This document shows, piece after piece, positions 9,425 to 19,859 of a stretch of 64,000 bases of DNA (its first letter is position 1; each line of letters opens with the position of its first letter). Source of the stretch: Argyresthia goedartella (lineage: Eukaryota > Arthropoda > Insecta > Lepidoptera > Argyresthiidae). The position numbers and the translations under genes are program-made. The DNA is taken from the NCBI GenBank assembly GCA_949825045.1, contig OX463824.1:30288001-30352000 (forward strand), given 5' to 3'. The notes beneath the pieces are model-generated. The model was not told the DNA's origin, ran no database searches, and saw only the letters and a program-made list of their open reading frames with translations.

Positions 9425-10158
9425 TACAACAGTAGGTACGACCATTCACCAACCGGAAGTCCAAGATTCTCTAGAGCCTTGGTCACGGACAACAATGGGT
9501 TCAAAACCTCCGTCTGTATGGCCCCGACCTTGTTCACAACCGGGATGCTAAACAAACGGTTCAGTTGGGCATCGGCCAACCTCCGTTTGTTGTGGTAACG
9601 TCTGACCAACAATTGCCTGGCCGTTTCATAGTTACCCTCCGTAACTGTCAAATGAGCGACCAGCTCCCTAGGCTCACCCCTCAATGCTGCCACCAGCTGA
9701 GCCATCTTGACAGACTTGGTAATGTCCGATCGCATGTGCACCAAACTGTCGAACAGATTGATGAAGCTCATCCATTCACCAGACACGCCGTCAAAAGTAG
9801 GCATAGTTATGGCTGGTAACCTGGACCCCGATCTCTGATGCGGCAGAGGTGCTTCAATGTCACCATCATGGCTGGCCTCGCGCTGTCTACGTATGTCCGC
9901 AGCCTTCTGCGTGATAGCAGCTGCCATCTCCATACATTGGTCGACATCCCCTATCAACCGTGACAGCCTGTCAGGTGCACAACCATCAACCGATTCCGCC
10001 TGCGCGGACAATTCGAGCACCCTATTGTAACGTTCCTTAACGTCCATAGACCGCTCCAATACCACATCATGCCTATCTAAACGGTCTATCAGACCGTGTG
10101 CGGAGGAAAACCATCTGAGTTCCTTAGAAACACCCTTCTGGATTTCAGATAACAACAT
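9425..10158 (-). CDS. BEL/Pao gag, N-terminal segment
   Basis: Start ATG at 10156-10158 (MLLSEIQKGV). The first 100 residues are helical, with a charged stretch rich in D, E and R (VLERSMDVKERYNR). The middle has the DUF1759 signature of BEL/Pao gag: LPAITMPTFDG, then W..F...F..LVH, KM.QLVAALRGEP and NYETARQLLVRRYHNKR. Gag runs to GEWSYLLLY, where the Tc1-like element interrupts it; the rest is at 5912-7072 in the same phase. This part forms the capsid-like shell of the element's particle. The terminal residues read past 9425 are transposon-encoded. No internal stop is seen. Confidence 0.8.
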
Positions 10159-10568
10159 GATCGGAACGATACTTACTCACAATTTGCAGTAACTCAATTT
10201 TATTGGACCCTCCAGTCTACAACCCAAACGAGGGAACCCTAAACCACAACTTAAACAATGTTGTTTTCCTTAAACAATAGGAACCGAGTTTTATATCTAT
10301 ATAAATTCTGTAAATACAATTTAGTTTCCCTTTATCAATATAACACACACAGATAGTCAATATTAGTTCAAGTTATATATTGCTATAAACTGAAAACAAT
10401 GTAATAGCCTGCTATCAATAGATGTAACTACCTATGTTAACCAAAACATTCATTGAATAGCATTACTAGACCACTAATAGATTGACTAACTGGTAATTCA
10501 ATGCAAATTTCAATTCAATATCTGTCTGTCTACTACCAGCAATAGACTTATAGCTTACAATACTACCA
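10159..10568 (-). mobile_element. Probable 5' LTR and leader of the BEL/Pao element
   Basis: Non-coding, immediately upstream of gag. On the minus strand a TATATAGATATAAAA stretch (about 10280-10300) could be the U3 TATA box, and TGGAGGGTCC (minus strand of 10205-10214) is a weak candidate primer-binding site. The LTR would then be about 10215-10568, starting TGGTAG. The partner LTR is outside the window, so boundaries cannot be proven. The outer edge abuts a 5'-truncated LINE. Confidence 0.45.
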
Positions 10569-10574
10569 ATCTAC

Positions 10575-12260
10575 GAAACGAAATTGCGTTACTATGGGCT
10601 GGATGCATTATCTGTGGGATGGTTTGAAAGTTATCTCGACCAACGCTTCCAATATGTTAAGCTGACCAATGACAGTGGTGGTGCCTTGTACTCGGATCCA
10701 AAGCCAGTTTTGCGGGGTGTTCCACAGGGTTCCATCTTAGGGCCTCTATTATTTATTATATATGCAGCAGATTTGGTGAATGAAATCAAGCACTGCAAAT
10801 TCCATTGTTACGCTGATGATCTTCAACTTTACATTTCTGATGTGCCTTCTAATATTGACTGCATGACAGACTTCATCAATGAAGACCTAAGCAGGTTAGA
10901 TGCCTGGTCAAATAAAAATTCCTTGATTCTCAATCCCTTGAAATCAAAGTTTATGGTGCTTGGGAGTAAAGTTCAAGTTAAAAAAATTCTCATTTCTAAT
11001 CCTCAGCTAATCCTTGATGGCCAGACTCTAGAGCGTGTTGACGAGGCCAGGAATCTGGGAATCATATTTGACACTTACCTACGATTTGAAACTCACGTCT
11101 TGAATTTGGTGAAGAGTTGTATGTATCGTTTAAGGGTTTTGTACAAAATCCGTAACCTTATCTGCGAAAGGGCACGTATTATTCTGTGCGAGTCACTGAT
11201 TTTATCTCGACTCAACTACGGAGATATAGTTTATGGTCCGCGTCTTCTATTGAAGACTCAGCGTTTAGTGCAGCGCATACAAAATGCCTGTTGTAGGTTT
11301 TGCTTTGATGTACCACCTCGTAGTCATATCACCCCATACTTAAACTCTGCTGGAATGCTCAAAATGGAACTGCGTAGGCACTTACACCTTTCAAGTGTAG
11401 TGTTTGATGTCATCAAGTTTAAAAAACCGGAGTACCTGTACCTAAAATTAAAGGTGGCAACATCTCACCCCAGATATGGCATGAGGGATATTCGAGCACC
11501 TCTTGAAGGTCATATTCATCGCACGGTGGCATTTAGAGGTAGCTTCCGCTTCCAAGCTACCAAATGTTGGAATGATATTCCGCCGCCCATAAGAAATCTT
11601 ACCTCCAAATACACCTTCAAAACACATATGAAGTCGCACCTGATTCAAAAGCAAAAACTAGGAATTTCTCTTTCCAACATTGGATAGTCGGGCTACCTCT
11701 GCCATTTGCATATATTTTTTAGTTAGATATCTTATGATTTTAGTAAACATATTCACACTATACCCATTCTGCTACTCACTACTCACGTGGCATAATATAC
11801 TTATATACCTATTTATTTAATCTTCATGTATATATCTATCCTACTCATGAAAGTATTGAAACATATTTATGTGCAATGTATTTATTTATTTCCACATCTT
11901 TAAACACTTGTAAGTATATATCTATTTCTGACACTTTTTTATTATTATTCTTTTCATTCACATTCACATTCGGATGTAACTGCTGAGTCTCTGCGTCTCC
12001 TAGGTGAGGGCTGAAAACCAGTGCTGCTCTTAACGAGCAATAAACACTGAGCTTTGACCTTTTCGCGTCAATGCAGCGCGCCTACATACCGACCTATATT
12101 CTTCTTTTTGTTTATTGTTTTAGTAATAATGTTATGAGTTTTTTTTTCATAACTTTGCTTTCATTTAAGTTATTTTATAGTTGCACCTCCGTATCACTTT
12201 TAATTTGTATGTGTGCTGCTTTGATGCAATAAACGTTTATCTATCTATCTATCAATCTAT
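10575..12260 (+). mobile_element. 5'-truncated Jockey/CR1-type LINE with (TCTA)n tail
   Basis: RT frame 10578-11687, a 3' UTR of about 540 bp, then GATGCAATAAACG and TATCTATCTATCTATC at about 12225-12257. The copy starts inside the RT domain at KLRYYGLD next to the BEL LTR. A shorter diverged relative is at 16503-17340. Confidence 0.75.
10578..11687 (+). pseudogene. LINE reverse transcriptase, C-terminal two-thirds
   Basis: Open frame of about 369 codons without internal stops, but lacking endonuclease and the first RT motifs. Visible are GVPQGSILGPLLF, the catalytic YADD (FHCYADDLQLY), a thumb-like region and a C-terminal domain with RSHITPYL, FRGSFRFQATKCWNDIPPPIR. The nominal first residue is a TTG within the truncated frame, not a start. 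It cannot encode a working retrotransposition enzyme. The C-terminal motifs are shared with the fragment at 16503-16880, which places both in one family. Confidence 0.8.
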
Positions 12261-12780
12261 GTGGATACTGGAACAACCAAGTTACTTAACCGCCTATACC
12301 TACAGATTGATAGTCCCAAATCGTGCCTTCCTGGAGCCCTTGACGGCTGCAAATCTCAGGAAGCCACGCTCTAGCTATTAAATTGTTCAGGCTTCTCAGC
12401 ACCTAATGACCTCGTAGGGGCCCATCAGCTACGAGGTAGCGTAACGATCAGTTGCCAAGAAGCGTGAACGTCGGCGGTTCACCGAGCTGAAGTAATTGGG
12501 TTCGATCTAACCTGGGCTGTGCTTCGGTCCCGTCAACCTCCTGTCTCTCTGCAAGGCACGGGTGCACCCTAGGCTCTTCTTGGTAGACAGGTTCTTCAGC
12601 CAACCTCCTATGACTGGCGGGCCAGCTTCAATGAGCACAGTGTTCCAACACAGGTTATGTTACGTGGTAAAACCCAATCGGCCACGTAAATGCGAACTTT
12701 ATCTGGTTCGGGGAACCACAACACACTCAGCTATATAGACAATCCTGAGGGAAACCCGAATACATTCCAGATGGCTTGCG
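12261..12780. other. GC-richer, gene-free stretch, unclassified
   Basis: Follows the LINE tail. It is noticeably richer in G and C than its surroundings and has no open frame with recognisable protein motifs. It resembles the 5' UTR of a retroelement in composition, but no element body follows. Confidence 0.3.
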
Positions 12781-13489
12781 ATTTAATTTCAATACCCTAA
12801 CCAAAACGCGTTTACATTGCGAGGGCTTTCGTCTGTCAGTTGTCAAAAACTGCTAGGATGGCAGCAACGTCAAATTCAAAATGGCCGTTCAGAAACCATC
12901 GATCGAATATCGATTTGGAATCGAACAAGCTATTTTCCTGTACTATAAGCTAGCTCATACCACAGGAAAATAAATTTTAACCCCAGACGATCAAAAGAGG
13001 CGTTTTTTAAGTTTTAAGCGTCTATCGGTATGTTGGTGTGTCTGTTTGTATGCCTGTCCGTGGCACCCTAGCGTTCAAACGGGTGGACGGACATAGTAGT
13101 AGTAATTCCTGCAATGGTTCTTGGATTTGGTTTGTTAGAATCGGTTCAGTCGTTCAAAACTTACCAGTTTGACAAGAAATAGCGGTAAAACAAGTGGGCG
13201 GGTTTTGCAGAGATTTTTTGATGTTGGTGAGCCTTCACTGCCATAGTTCTATGATATGTTTTGTAGAAATCCATTCAATGATTCTAAAGTTATCAGCTTA
13301 ACAAAGAATAGTGGTCGAACGGGTGAACGGATTTTAATGCGGTTTTTGTAGTTGGTAGTTGACTTTACTGCGATAATTCTCACAAGAAATATTGCAATTG
13401 GTTCAGTAGCTGTGTCGGTTTTATGTTTATTTTTAAAGCTATAGTTAGCAATCTACAACTTCTACAACAAGATACCTCTGGAGACTTTG
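12781..13489. other. Gene-free stretch with diverged dispersed-repeat sequence
   Basis: Repeated phrases of the type GTCGAACGGGTGAACGGATTTT (two diverged occurrences near 13075-13090 and 13315-13335) and TGTCTGTTTGTATGCCTGTCC suggest an old repeat. No coding frame is seen. Confidence 0.3.
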
Positions 13490-14245
13490 AAATTGCCATT
13501 TGAGCAATTTAAAAACCATGGAAAAGCGACTTTGTCTAAAAAGGGATATTACAAAGTTAAAGATTACTTAAACGACGGGATTGTATGGGGTTAATCTAAT
13601 ACAATACAGAACTCGCTGTAATTAATTAAATTCTGTAATTATTTATAAGAATTAATACTGCAATTTTTGTACTAGTTAAACATAACCAATTTTATCTACA
13701 CACGTATCATAAACCCTCTTTACTGCGTTCAAAAACCGCACGTTACGATCAGCATTATGTTAAACTACTTGGTAAAAACTCGTTTCGTATCTGGAAAACT
13801 ACACATAATGGTCATTATGTGTAGTTTTTCTACATATAATGACATTTAAATTTCGAACGCCGACGCCCACCCGCGTGCCGTCCCTAGTTTGTCTGTGAAG
13901 TTGGTACTGACATTCAAATTTCGAACGCCGACGCCCGTCTGCGTGAAGTTGGTACTAAAGAACAAGCTAAACAATTGCAGAACCACAATGCCGGTCAAAC
14001 ATGCGGTTCCTAAACACATCAAAGAGAGCTTATGATATGTGTGTAGAAAAACTAGTGTATGTAACTGTACATAATTAGGCATTACAACTCTCGAGTGATA
14101 AACCCACTCTCGAGTTTTAATGCCCTCCATTATGCAGCAGTCACATAAACTACTATTAAAAGAGATCTAAATATCAATCTGTAGGAGTTTTCCCGCCCTT
14201 CTCTCCAATAGTAGTCCGATGTAGAGAAGAGACAAAAATTTATAT
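13490..14245 (+). mobile_element. LINE 3' end (family X), split by a foldback element
   Basis: 13490-13693 encodes the end of an ORF2 (FEQFKNHGKATLSKKGYYK, then VKDYLND) and starts a 3' UTR. The UTR resumes at 14157 with TAAAAGAGATCTAAAT and ends near 14245 with GTAGAGAAG. Other copies are 43290-43925 (+), 44250-44600 (-) and 37075-37165 (-). The two uninterrupted copies give the empty site, CAATTTTTAAAAG. Confidence 0.7.
13694..14156. mobile_element. Foldback element, copy 1 (463 bp), inserted in a LINE 3' UTR
   Basis: Starts ATCTACACACGTATCATAAA and ends CATAAACTACTAT. Relatives at 32508-32911, 36029-36133 (partial) and 45302-45794. Contains a perfect 34-bp palindrome at 13795-13828 and a second inverted repeat near 14070-14130 (arms around ACTCTCGAGTG / CACTCTCGAGT; the loop is shorter here than in other copies). 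Comparison with the empty site places it flush between TTTT and TAAAA without an obvious duplication. No TIRs at its ends and no coding capacity. Confidence 0.65.
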
Positions 14246-14920
14246 TTGCGAAATTATATGGTATGGTCCAACACGTGGACACACACCTGCGCTTGTGCCA
14301 TCCCTTATGGGAAAAAGGGTTACGTTATTCTAAGCAACATTCCCATATGTAACCGGTTTGATCAAAACAACTTATTTGTCACTTTTCCATACTAGCACAG
14401 ATTAGTAAGGATGATACTAGTCAGCTGACTGCCCGACTTTATTAATCTGTGGCTCGACCTACAAATGTGGATTTGTTAAAGTTAAAGTTCCTCTGATAAA
14501 ACATTAACAACATCTAAAAATATGACTTAAATTTTCTTTTAAATCCTGTATAACTGAAATGAAGATTTAAAAATACGAGCCACCTGTTTCGCTGGATATT
14601 TAAGTCCTGGGCCGGGATTCTGCTAATAAAATGGCGAATCACTGGCAATGACATGACAATGGCAGTCCACTTCTGGTATTCAATATCTGACGTGTCTCTT
14701 ATGCATGCATAATATCTCAAACGCCTAATAAATTGAAACCTGAGGTGGACCGTTCGTCGTCGTCACGTCATTGAAACTAAGCCGTCATTTTGCTAGAGGA
14801 CTCCATTATTTTTTACATCTAATTAATATATTTTTTTTCTCTAAAGTGATCTATTGTCGCCGTATAGTCACAGTGCTACATAGTGATCCTTAATTTCCAC
14901 ATGTTTGCTGTGTTAATTGC
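14246..14920. other. No recognisable feature
   Basis: AT-rich, no coding frame or repeat that I can name. Confidence 0.4.
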
Positions 14921-15055
14921 AATTATTTTCATTGTTTTATTTAATTACTTTGTTTTTTTTTATCATAATTTACTTTGTGTTGTGTTTGTAACCAATAATG
15001 TGTTTATGTTTGTAACGAACAATGAATAAATGAAATATCTATCTATTTAGTTAAT
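14920..15055 (+). mobile_element. LINE 3' tail fragment with (TATC)n end
   Basis: T-rich UTR-like sequence ending AATGAATAAATGAAATATCTATCTATTTAG, the same style of tail as the LINE ending at 12257. No coding part retained. Confidence 0.4.
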
Positions 15056-15620
15056 AAACATTGATAAAATTTCTAATAAGAATTTCAGTCTACCAAATAA
15101 TATACAAAACAGGTATGTGATTTTATGCTATTTTCGTACTAATCCCTCCAGTAACGAAATCATGTCCCACTTGTCACAGTTTGTGTGAAATGATCGGGCT
15201 GTGATCGGTCTTTTTCGGAAGCGATTGAAATTCCTTTAGATGCCAGAATTACTTGGTAAGCCTGCAGGCGTTAACACTATTCAATATTTCTGACATATAG
15301 CCCCATACCTTTCAATGAAATTTTGAAGGATGTTTGCCAGCTTCAAGTTGACGTTTTATCAATCAAAACTAGCAGTCATTTAAAGTGACTTTAATATCGA
15401 CTTTTAAAGGAATCAGGACAGGCATCGACCTGTCGTAACCATATTGTAGAATTGACGATATCATGAAATGGCCAATCATTGTTGAATTAGAAGTCTCATT
15501 GAACGAAGAAATCTTTTAGGGAAAATCACTGCAGTAGCTTAGATAAAGACTAAAGGGGGCCAACGCAGCCAACCCCCGAATAGTCTTCGTATTAGCTCGA
15601 CATGTTTATCACAAAAAACG
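15056..15620. other. No recognisable feature
   Basis: AT-rich, no supported gene, RNA or repeat. Confidence 0.4.
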
Positions 15621-15623
15621 TCA

Positions 15624-15754
15624 GGTATAAGTCGCGCAACGAAATGAGAGCGCTGGGCAACGTTGGCGGGAATTACTGCGCATATGTACAGGTATTGAAA
15701 GGTGACTACTGCGCATTCAAGGCCACCGCTCATAACGTGTGGCGCGACGTATAG
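15624..15754. mobile_element. MITE, 'GTATA..TCGCGCCACGA' family, copy 1
   Basis: About 130 bp with inverted ends (GTATAAGTCGCGC / GGCGCGACGTATAG) and a body shared with 26458-26595 and 26614-26762 (GCGCTGGGCAACGTTGGCGGGAATTAC cut here: see AACGTTGGCGGGAATTAC and CTGCGCATTCAAGGCCAC). Confidence 0.6.
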
Positions 15755-15759
15755 TACTG

Positions 15760-16400
15760 AATAAAAATGCTTTTTAAAACCTTAACCCTTACTGACCATT
15801 TCGTGAAATGGTTGGCCAGATCATGAAATGATCAATTCTATAAAATGGCTGCGACGAGCCCACAGAATTGCAACGCACGACAAGCGTTATTTAAAGAATC
15901 ACATCTTCTGGAGAAGTGCCAGGGACGGTCGAGAGACGAAATTAGACTTTCCGACTAGGCGCCACCGAAAAGACGGAATATGGCATAAATCTTCAGTGTT
16001 GGTTTTCAAAAAGAAAGTTTAGCGACGTGGGTGGTCTTGTTAATTCTCGATTTTTTTATTCCAACGAGGATGCTTTTTAACTACTGTTGGAAATGTGCTT
16101 TTATGATAAATAACAAAATAATAATATATGTATTCAACAAAGACAAGGTTGGAAAAAGTTTATATGGTTTAAAGAACTTATAATTCACATATCTGAAAGG
16201 TCGGTTGCTATAGTAAATATACGATAGTATTGTAGAGCATAATAAGGATCAGGTCAAAGTTAACCCGAATTTAAATAGACAAACTTCTGAAGATTTCTGA
16301 TATCAGAATTTTTATATCTCGGTGTGCGGTGGAAATTAATAGTTTTCCCTAGTATCCCTAGACAGAGTTGGTCAGTGTAGTAACGATAATAATCCACCGT
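15760..16400. other. No recognisable feature
   Basis: Short open frame at 15828-16022 has no recognisable motif; otherwise AT-rich sequence without signals. Confidence 0.4.
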
Positions 16401-16502
16401 TCACCCAGGTGGGTATATGTGTGTGACGTCGCTGTTTCTGGTTCCCACGACACAGGGTATCCTAGTGTGAGGCCAGAAGCAATGGTGGCTGTATACATGG
16501 TC

Positions 16503-17345
16503 GGACGAAAAGGTTAATTCAACGTGTGCAAAATGCATGTATACGTTTTTGTTTCAAAATTCCTCCTAGATCCCATATCACCCCATACTTGGATGCAGCT
16601 AAACTTCTGAACATGGAAGCTCGTCGGCATTTACACCTAGCCAAACTACTCTTTGGTGTAATACACACGGATACCCCACCCTACTTGTACACCAAGATAA
16701 AATGGGCGACCAGGCTACGTGGCGTGCACAAGCACAGAATACTTACACCGGCGCATCGAACGGCGACTTTCCGCGGGAGTTTCAGATTTGCGGCATCTAA
16801 GTGTTGGAATGATATTCCCCCGCCAGTCCGTGAGCGGCTAGTTGGTGTGCCTTTGGGCGGAAAGTCAAGGCACATTTGCTAGATCAGCAGAGACTAATCC
16901 TCCCCCCCGTTCCAACCACACGCCGAAACAATACTTGAGTCTGTGGTCGCTCATCGCCAGTGCGCGGGCCATGTTTATTTATTTATCTTTTTGTATGTAT
17001 CATATAACAGCCATATCTATATTTACCATTATTGTTACCTATTTTTTATATATTCTTTATATTTATGCTTTTATGGATTGTACCACGCCGCGGACTGGGA
17101 CGCTCACGAGGCAACACTTGGCGCTGATTGAAAATCACTGGCCTTCAGCATAATGCTGAGTCGGACGCCATTCATAATGACAGCGGCACACCACGACTGT
17201 CATTTCACTTCATATAATGTGTCATTGCCATTTATCATCTCTGTGTTTTGTTTCTTTATTGTAATTGTAGTGTGTTCACTGTCCTTATAATAAATGTTTT
17301 TTCCTTTCTTTCTTACTTACTTTCTTTCTTTCTTTGTGTATGTGC
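16503..17345 (+). pseudogene. LINE ORF2 C-terminal fragment and 3' UTR, frameshifted
   Basis: Codes RLIQRVQNAC, RSHITPYL and FRGSFRFAASKCWNDIPPPVR, matching the LINE at 10.6-11.7 kb. A frameshift near 16850 moves the end (KAHLLDQQRLILPP) into another frame. The 3' UTR runs to AATAAATG at about 17290 and a C/T-rich (CTTT)n tail. A SINE-2-like tail motif at 16415-16490 lies just upstream. Non-functional. Confidence 0.7.
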
Positions 17346-17399
17346 CTGTATGTAAATGTTTATGTTTTTGTTTATGTCACATGAGGGAGGGGAAACGCT

Positions 17400-17575
17400 T
17401 TCATCGCGGGTGCCAAGTTAACTTTGTAGCATAGTACTATCATAAACATTACCCACACTAGGGTACATGACATGACTTGGGGTTGTTTCTTCCTCCCCAG
17501 CCGTGATTCGAACTTGGGACCTCACGCTTGGGAGGCAGAGCCTCGAACCGCAATGTCACAGAGGTCGTCAAAGAC
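17400..17575 (-). mobile_element. tRNA-headed SINE (family 2), minus strand, diverged
   Basis: The minus-strand head GACGACCTCTGTGACATTGC with AGTTCGAATCAC as B box matches the family-2 SINE head at 63660. The tail is degraded. Confidence 0.5.
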
Positions 17576-17650
17576 AAACTATGACTGATAACATAAACTT
17601 GCATTTGCAAGCGTTGATTTGAATCGCCTTTGAAGTAATCATAAGTTATT

Positions 17651-17990
17651 TTTAGGGTTCCGTACCCGAAAGGAGCCAAACGGAACCCTACTACTAAGCC
17701 TCCGCTGTCCGTCTGTCTGTCCATCCGTCCGTCACCGGGCTCTAACGGATCAACCGAAATAGGTAGAAAGATGAAATTTTCACAATAGCGGCAATGAAAA
17801 CGTGTATTTTTATTGCCGCTATAACAACAAATAATGAAGCACACGCATTTTCAGAAACTTGAAGTGGTCCCCATACAAGTTACGTGTTTACAATATGCTT
17901 GTAATAAGATTCCATGGTCATGTTGTGTACTGTTTTATTTTGCCCCCTCAGATAGAAAACAAAATTTTAATTTCAAATTGGAGCCGTACA
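17651..17990 (+). repeat. Dispersed GGGTTCCGTACC repeat, copy
   Basis: Starts TTTTTAGGGTTCCGTACCCG, passes the GTCCGTCTGTCTGTCC block and ATGAAATTTTCACA, followed by GCCGCTATAACAACAAAT. Non-coding interspersed repeat seen about eight times in this window, in both orientations. Confidence 0.65.
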
Positions 17991-17999
17991 CTCCTTTTT

Positions 18000-18135
18000 A
18001 TCACGCTTTTATTAGCTTCACCTGTATGTTTGTTTGTTTGTAACCGACTCCTTTGGACTCGATTTTGACCCACTTTAAACGGACAGATTCAATTCAAACT
18101 TTGTACACTTATCAAGAATCCAAGAATCAGCGACA
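18000..18135 (+). repeat. Dispersed repeat with CACGCTTTTATTAGCTTCACC
   Basis: Shares CACGCTTTTATTAGCTTCAC and GACTCGATTTTGACCCA-type phrases with the related blocks at 18990-19325 and 27290-27680. Non-coding. Confidence 0.45.
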
Positions 18136-18278
18136 ATGTTCAATTTCATAAGCTTACCTCATTATCCTGATTAGGATCGCCAGGATTAATTAATTTCTCG
18201 TATTTGGGGGTTTGACAAAACAGTCTACTTACTTTCCGGATCGCTCACTCGAACTAAAAAATGAAAAATAAATATAGG

Positions 18279-18560
18279 TATGTAGTTTAAAAAAACTAAA
18301 AAACACGCTTCGAACTAAAAAGTTAAAAATAATTTTTAATATAACCTTAAAACAATAATGAATAAAAAACACTATTATTGTGAAAAAAAAGCGTCGTGCG
18401 CTTTGTTCCATTTCTTTCGTACATCGAGCGCCCGACGCTTTTTGTTTCACAATAATAATAGTATTTTTTATTCATTATTGTTTTAAGGTTATATTAAAAA
18501 ATATTTTTAACTTTTTAGTACGAAGTGCTTTAAAAGCGTGTTTTTTAGTTTTTTAAACTA
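18279..18560. repeat. Long inverted repeat, arms about 120-130 bp
   Basis: Left arm 18279-18397 and right arm 18430-18560 are near-perfect inverses around a loop of about 35 bp. Arms share TATAACCTTAAAACAATAAT. The right arm has about 11 extra bases near AAGTGCTTTAAAAGCG. Predicted to fold into a very long hairpin. No coding capacity. Confidence 0.8.
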
Positions 18561-18689
18561 TATTTATTTATTGGTCAAGATATTAAGGCACAGGTATTCA
18601 ATAATTCAGCCTACACGTAATAAACAGCCTATGATTGATGTCCATGATGATGATGTACTCATTAAGTGGTTGGGGAGGAAGAAGAATAG

Positions 18690-18800
18690 AATCCCGGTCT
18701 TGGATGTTTGTGTGTGTGACGTCACTGTTTCTAGTTCCCACGACATCGACGCAGGCTATCCTAGTGTGGGGCCAGAAGCAAGTCGAGTATACTGGGTATA
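18690..18800 (+). mobile_element. SINE family 2, 3' tail fragment
   Basis: GTGTGTGACGTCACTG, TTCCCACGACATC and CTAGTGTGGGGCCAGAAGCAA match tails at 16415, 34027 and 63745. The tRNA-like head is missing. Confidence 0.55.
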
Positions 18801-18989
18801 ACAGAAAGGTGTAGTCATGTTTTAGGGGGTTGCTAAGGACATCATTCTGAACAACTTTCACTACGAAACCAAATTGAATTCCGAGTCTGGATTCCCGTGA
18901 TGTAAGAACTTTTTTCATAAACAACAAAGTCTTTACAACGAGTCTTTACAAATGTATACGGAACACTGGGTGCGTGAGTGCGACTCGCA

Positions 18990-19325
18990 CTTGACCGTTT
19001 GTTTTATAAAAATGAACTCGAGCACTTGTCACGAAGAAAGAAACGAGTCCTAACTTAAAGAAGTTCCGTCGAATCATAACAGGTTCCCATGGGTACCTTC
19101 CGGCTCCATCAGCAGATCCTGGATATCATCTAGGACCAAACTACTTGACAAGACGACCCAAATGAGCCCAAAATCGATGGGGTTGCGTTGTTTTATTAAA
19201 GAACTCCCATGAATAGCCCCTGCTCCATCATCCGATCAGCTCCATGTCATGAAATTATTGCAATGTCAGCGGACTTACATATGCATACAAAATTTCAGCT
19301 CAATTGAAAACTGGGAAATTTAACT
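18990..19325. repeat. Dispersed repeat related to 27290-27680
   Basis: Shares CCGGCTCCATCAGC, GAGCCCAAA and GTTGCGTTGTTTTATTA phrases with the copy at 27.4 kb. Non-coding. Confidence 0.5.
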
Positions 19326-19672
19326 TGTAAAATTCAAAATTCAAAATTCAAAAAGAGTTTATTTCCATAAGAAACACATAGGTCACATTTGGAGAATGTC
19401 AAATCTTAAACTAACACATATATAAGATATAGGGAAATATATCAGATATATATAGTCACCTTAATGTTTAGATGCTGGAGGTAAAGAGGTGACTAGAAAC
19501 CTCCAGCTTTATACGTTATATTTTACAGAATTGGAGCAAACACCTTCCCAAGTTTTCTTGTCTTCTACATAATCTGATATTTTGTAGTAAGCCTTTTTAC
19601 ATAAGTGATTTTTAACAATATTTTTGAATTTATTCACAGACAATTCTTGTAACTCAGTAAGACTTGATTACA
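19325..19672 (-). pseudogene. LINE ORF2 C-terminus and 3' UTR with (GAATTTT)n tail
   Basis: On the minus strand about 54 codons end at 19509 with KKAYYKISDYVEDKKTW, a typical Jockey-type C-terminus, followed by a 3' UTR of about 170 bp ending GGAAATAAACTC and TTTTTGAATTTTGAATTTTG. A 3' fragment only. Confidence 0.7.
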
Positions 19673-19859
19673 GAGAAATGGACCGACAGAGCCCCTGCCC
19701 TTGTCTGAACAAAACAAAAGATTTAAAAAAAAACTCATAATAAGACATGAAGTAAGGAATCACAACTAAGTCTCAAAGGGGCTGAACTAAAAGAGGCGGT
19801 TCAGTCAGGAGCTGAACACTATGAATTGAGTTAGAGCCGACACGTTTCCATTGTTATCC

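Larger units (their letters stand above)
290..10568 (-). mobile_element. BEL/Pao LTR retrotransposon, nested and 3' truncated
   Basis: Minus-strand element whose parts lie in the order LTR/leader (10159-10568), gag (10158 down to 5909), then pol with protease, RT, RNase H and the start of integrase (5908 down to about 290). DSGA protease, YVDD RT motif, and the DUF1759-like gag with three CCHC knuckles identify the BEL/Pao group. It is interrupted by a Tc1-like transposon in gag (about 7073-9424) and a LINE in pol (584-3684). In both cases the host frame continues unshifted on the far side. Most of integrase and the 3' LTR are not in the window; LINE sequence replaces them from about 290 leftward. 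Apart from one in-frame TAG the coding sequence is open, suggesting a recent copy. Confidence 0.85.

Noticed and set aside
10205..10214. Firm primer-binding site for the BEL element
   Set aside because: TGGAGGGTCC is suggestive, but I could not match it to a specific tRNA 3' end and the LTR boundary is unproven; kept only as a weak candidate.
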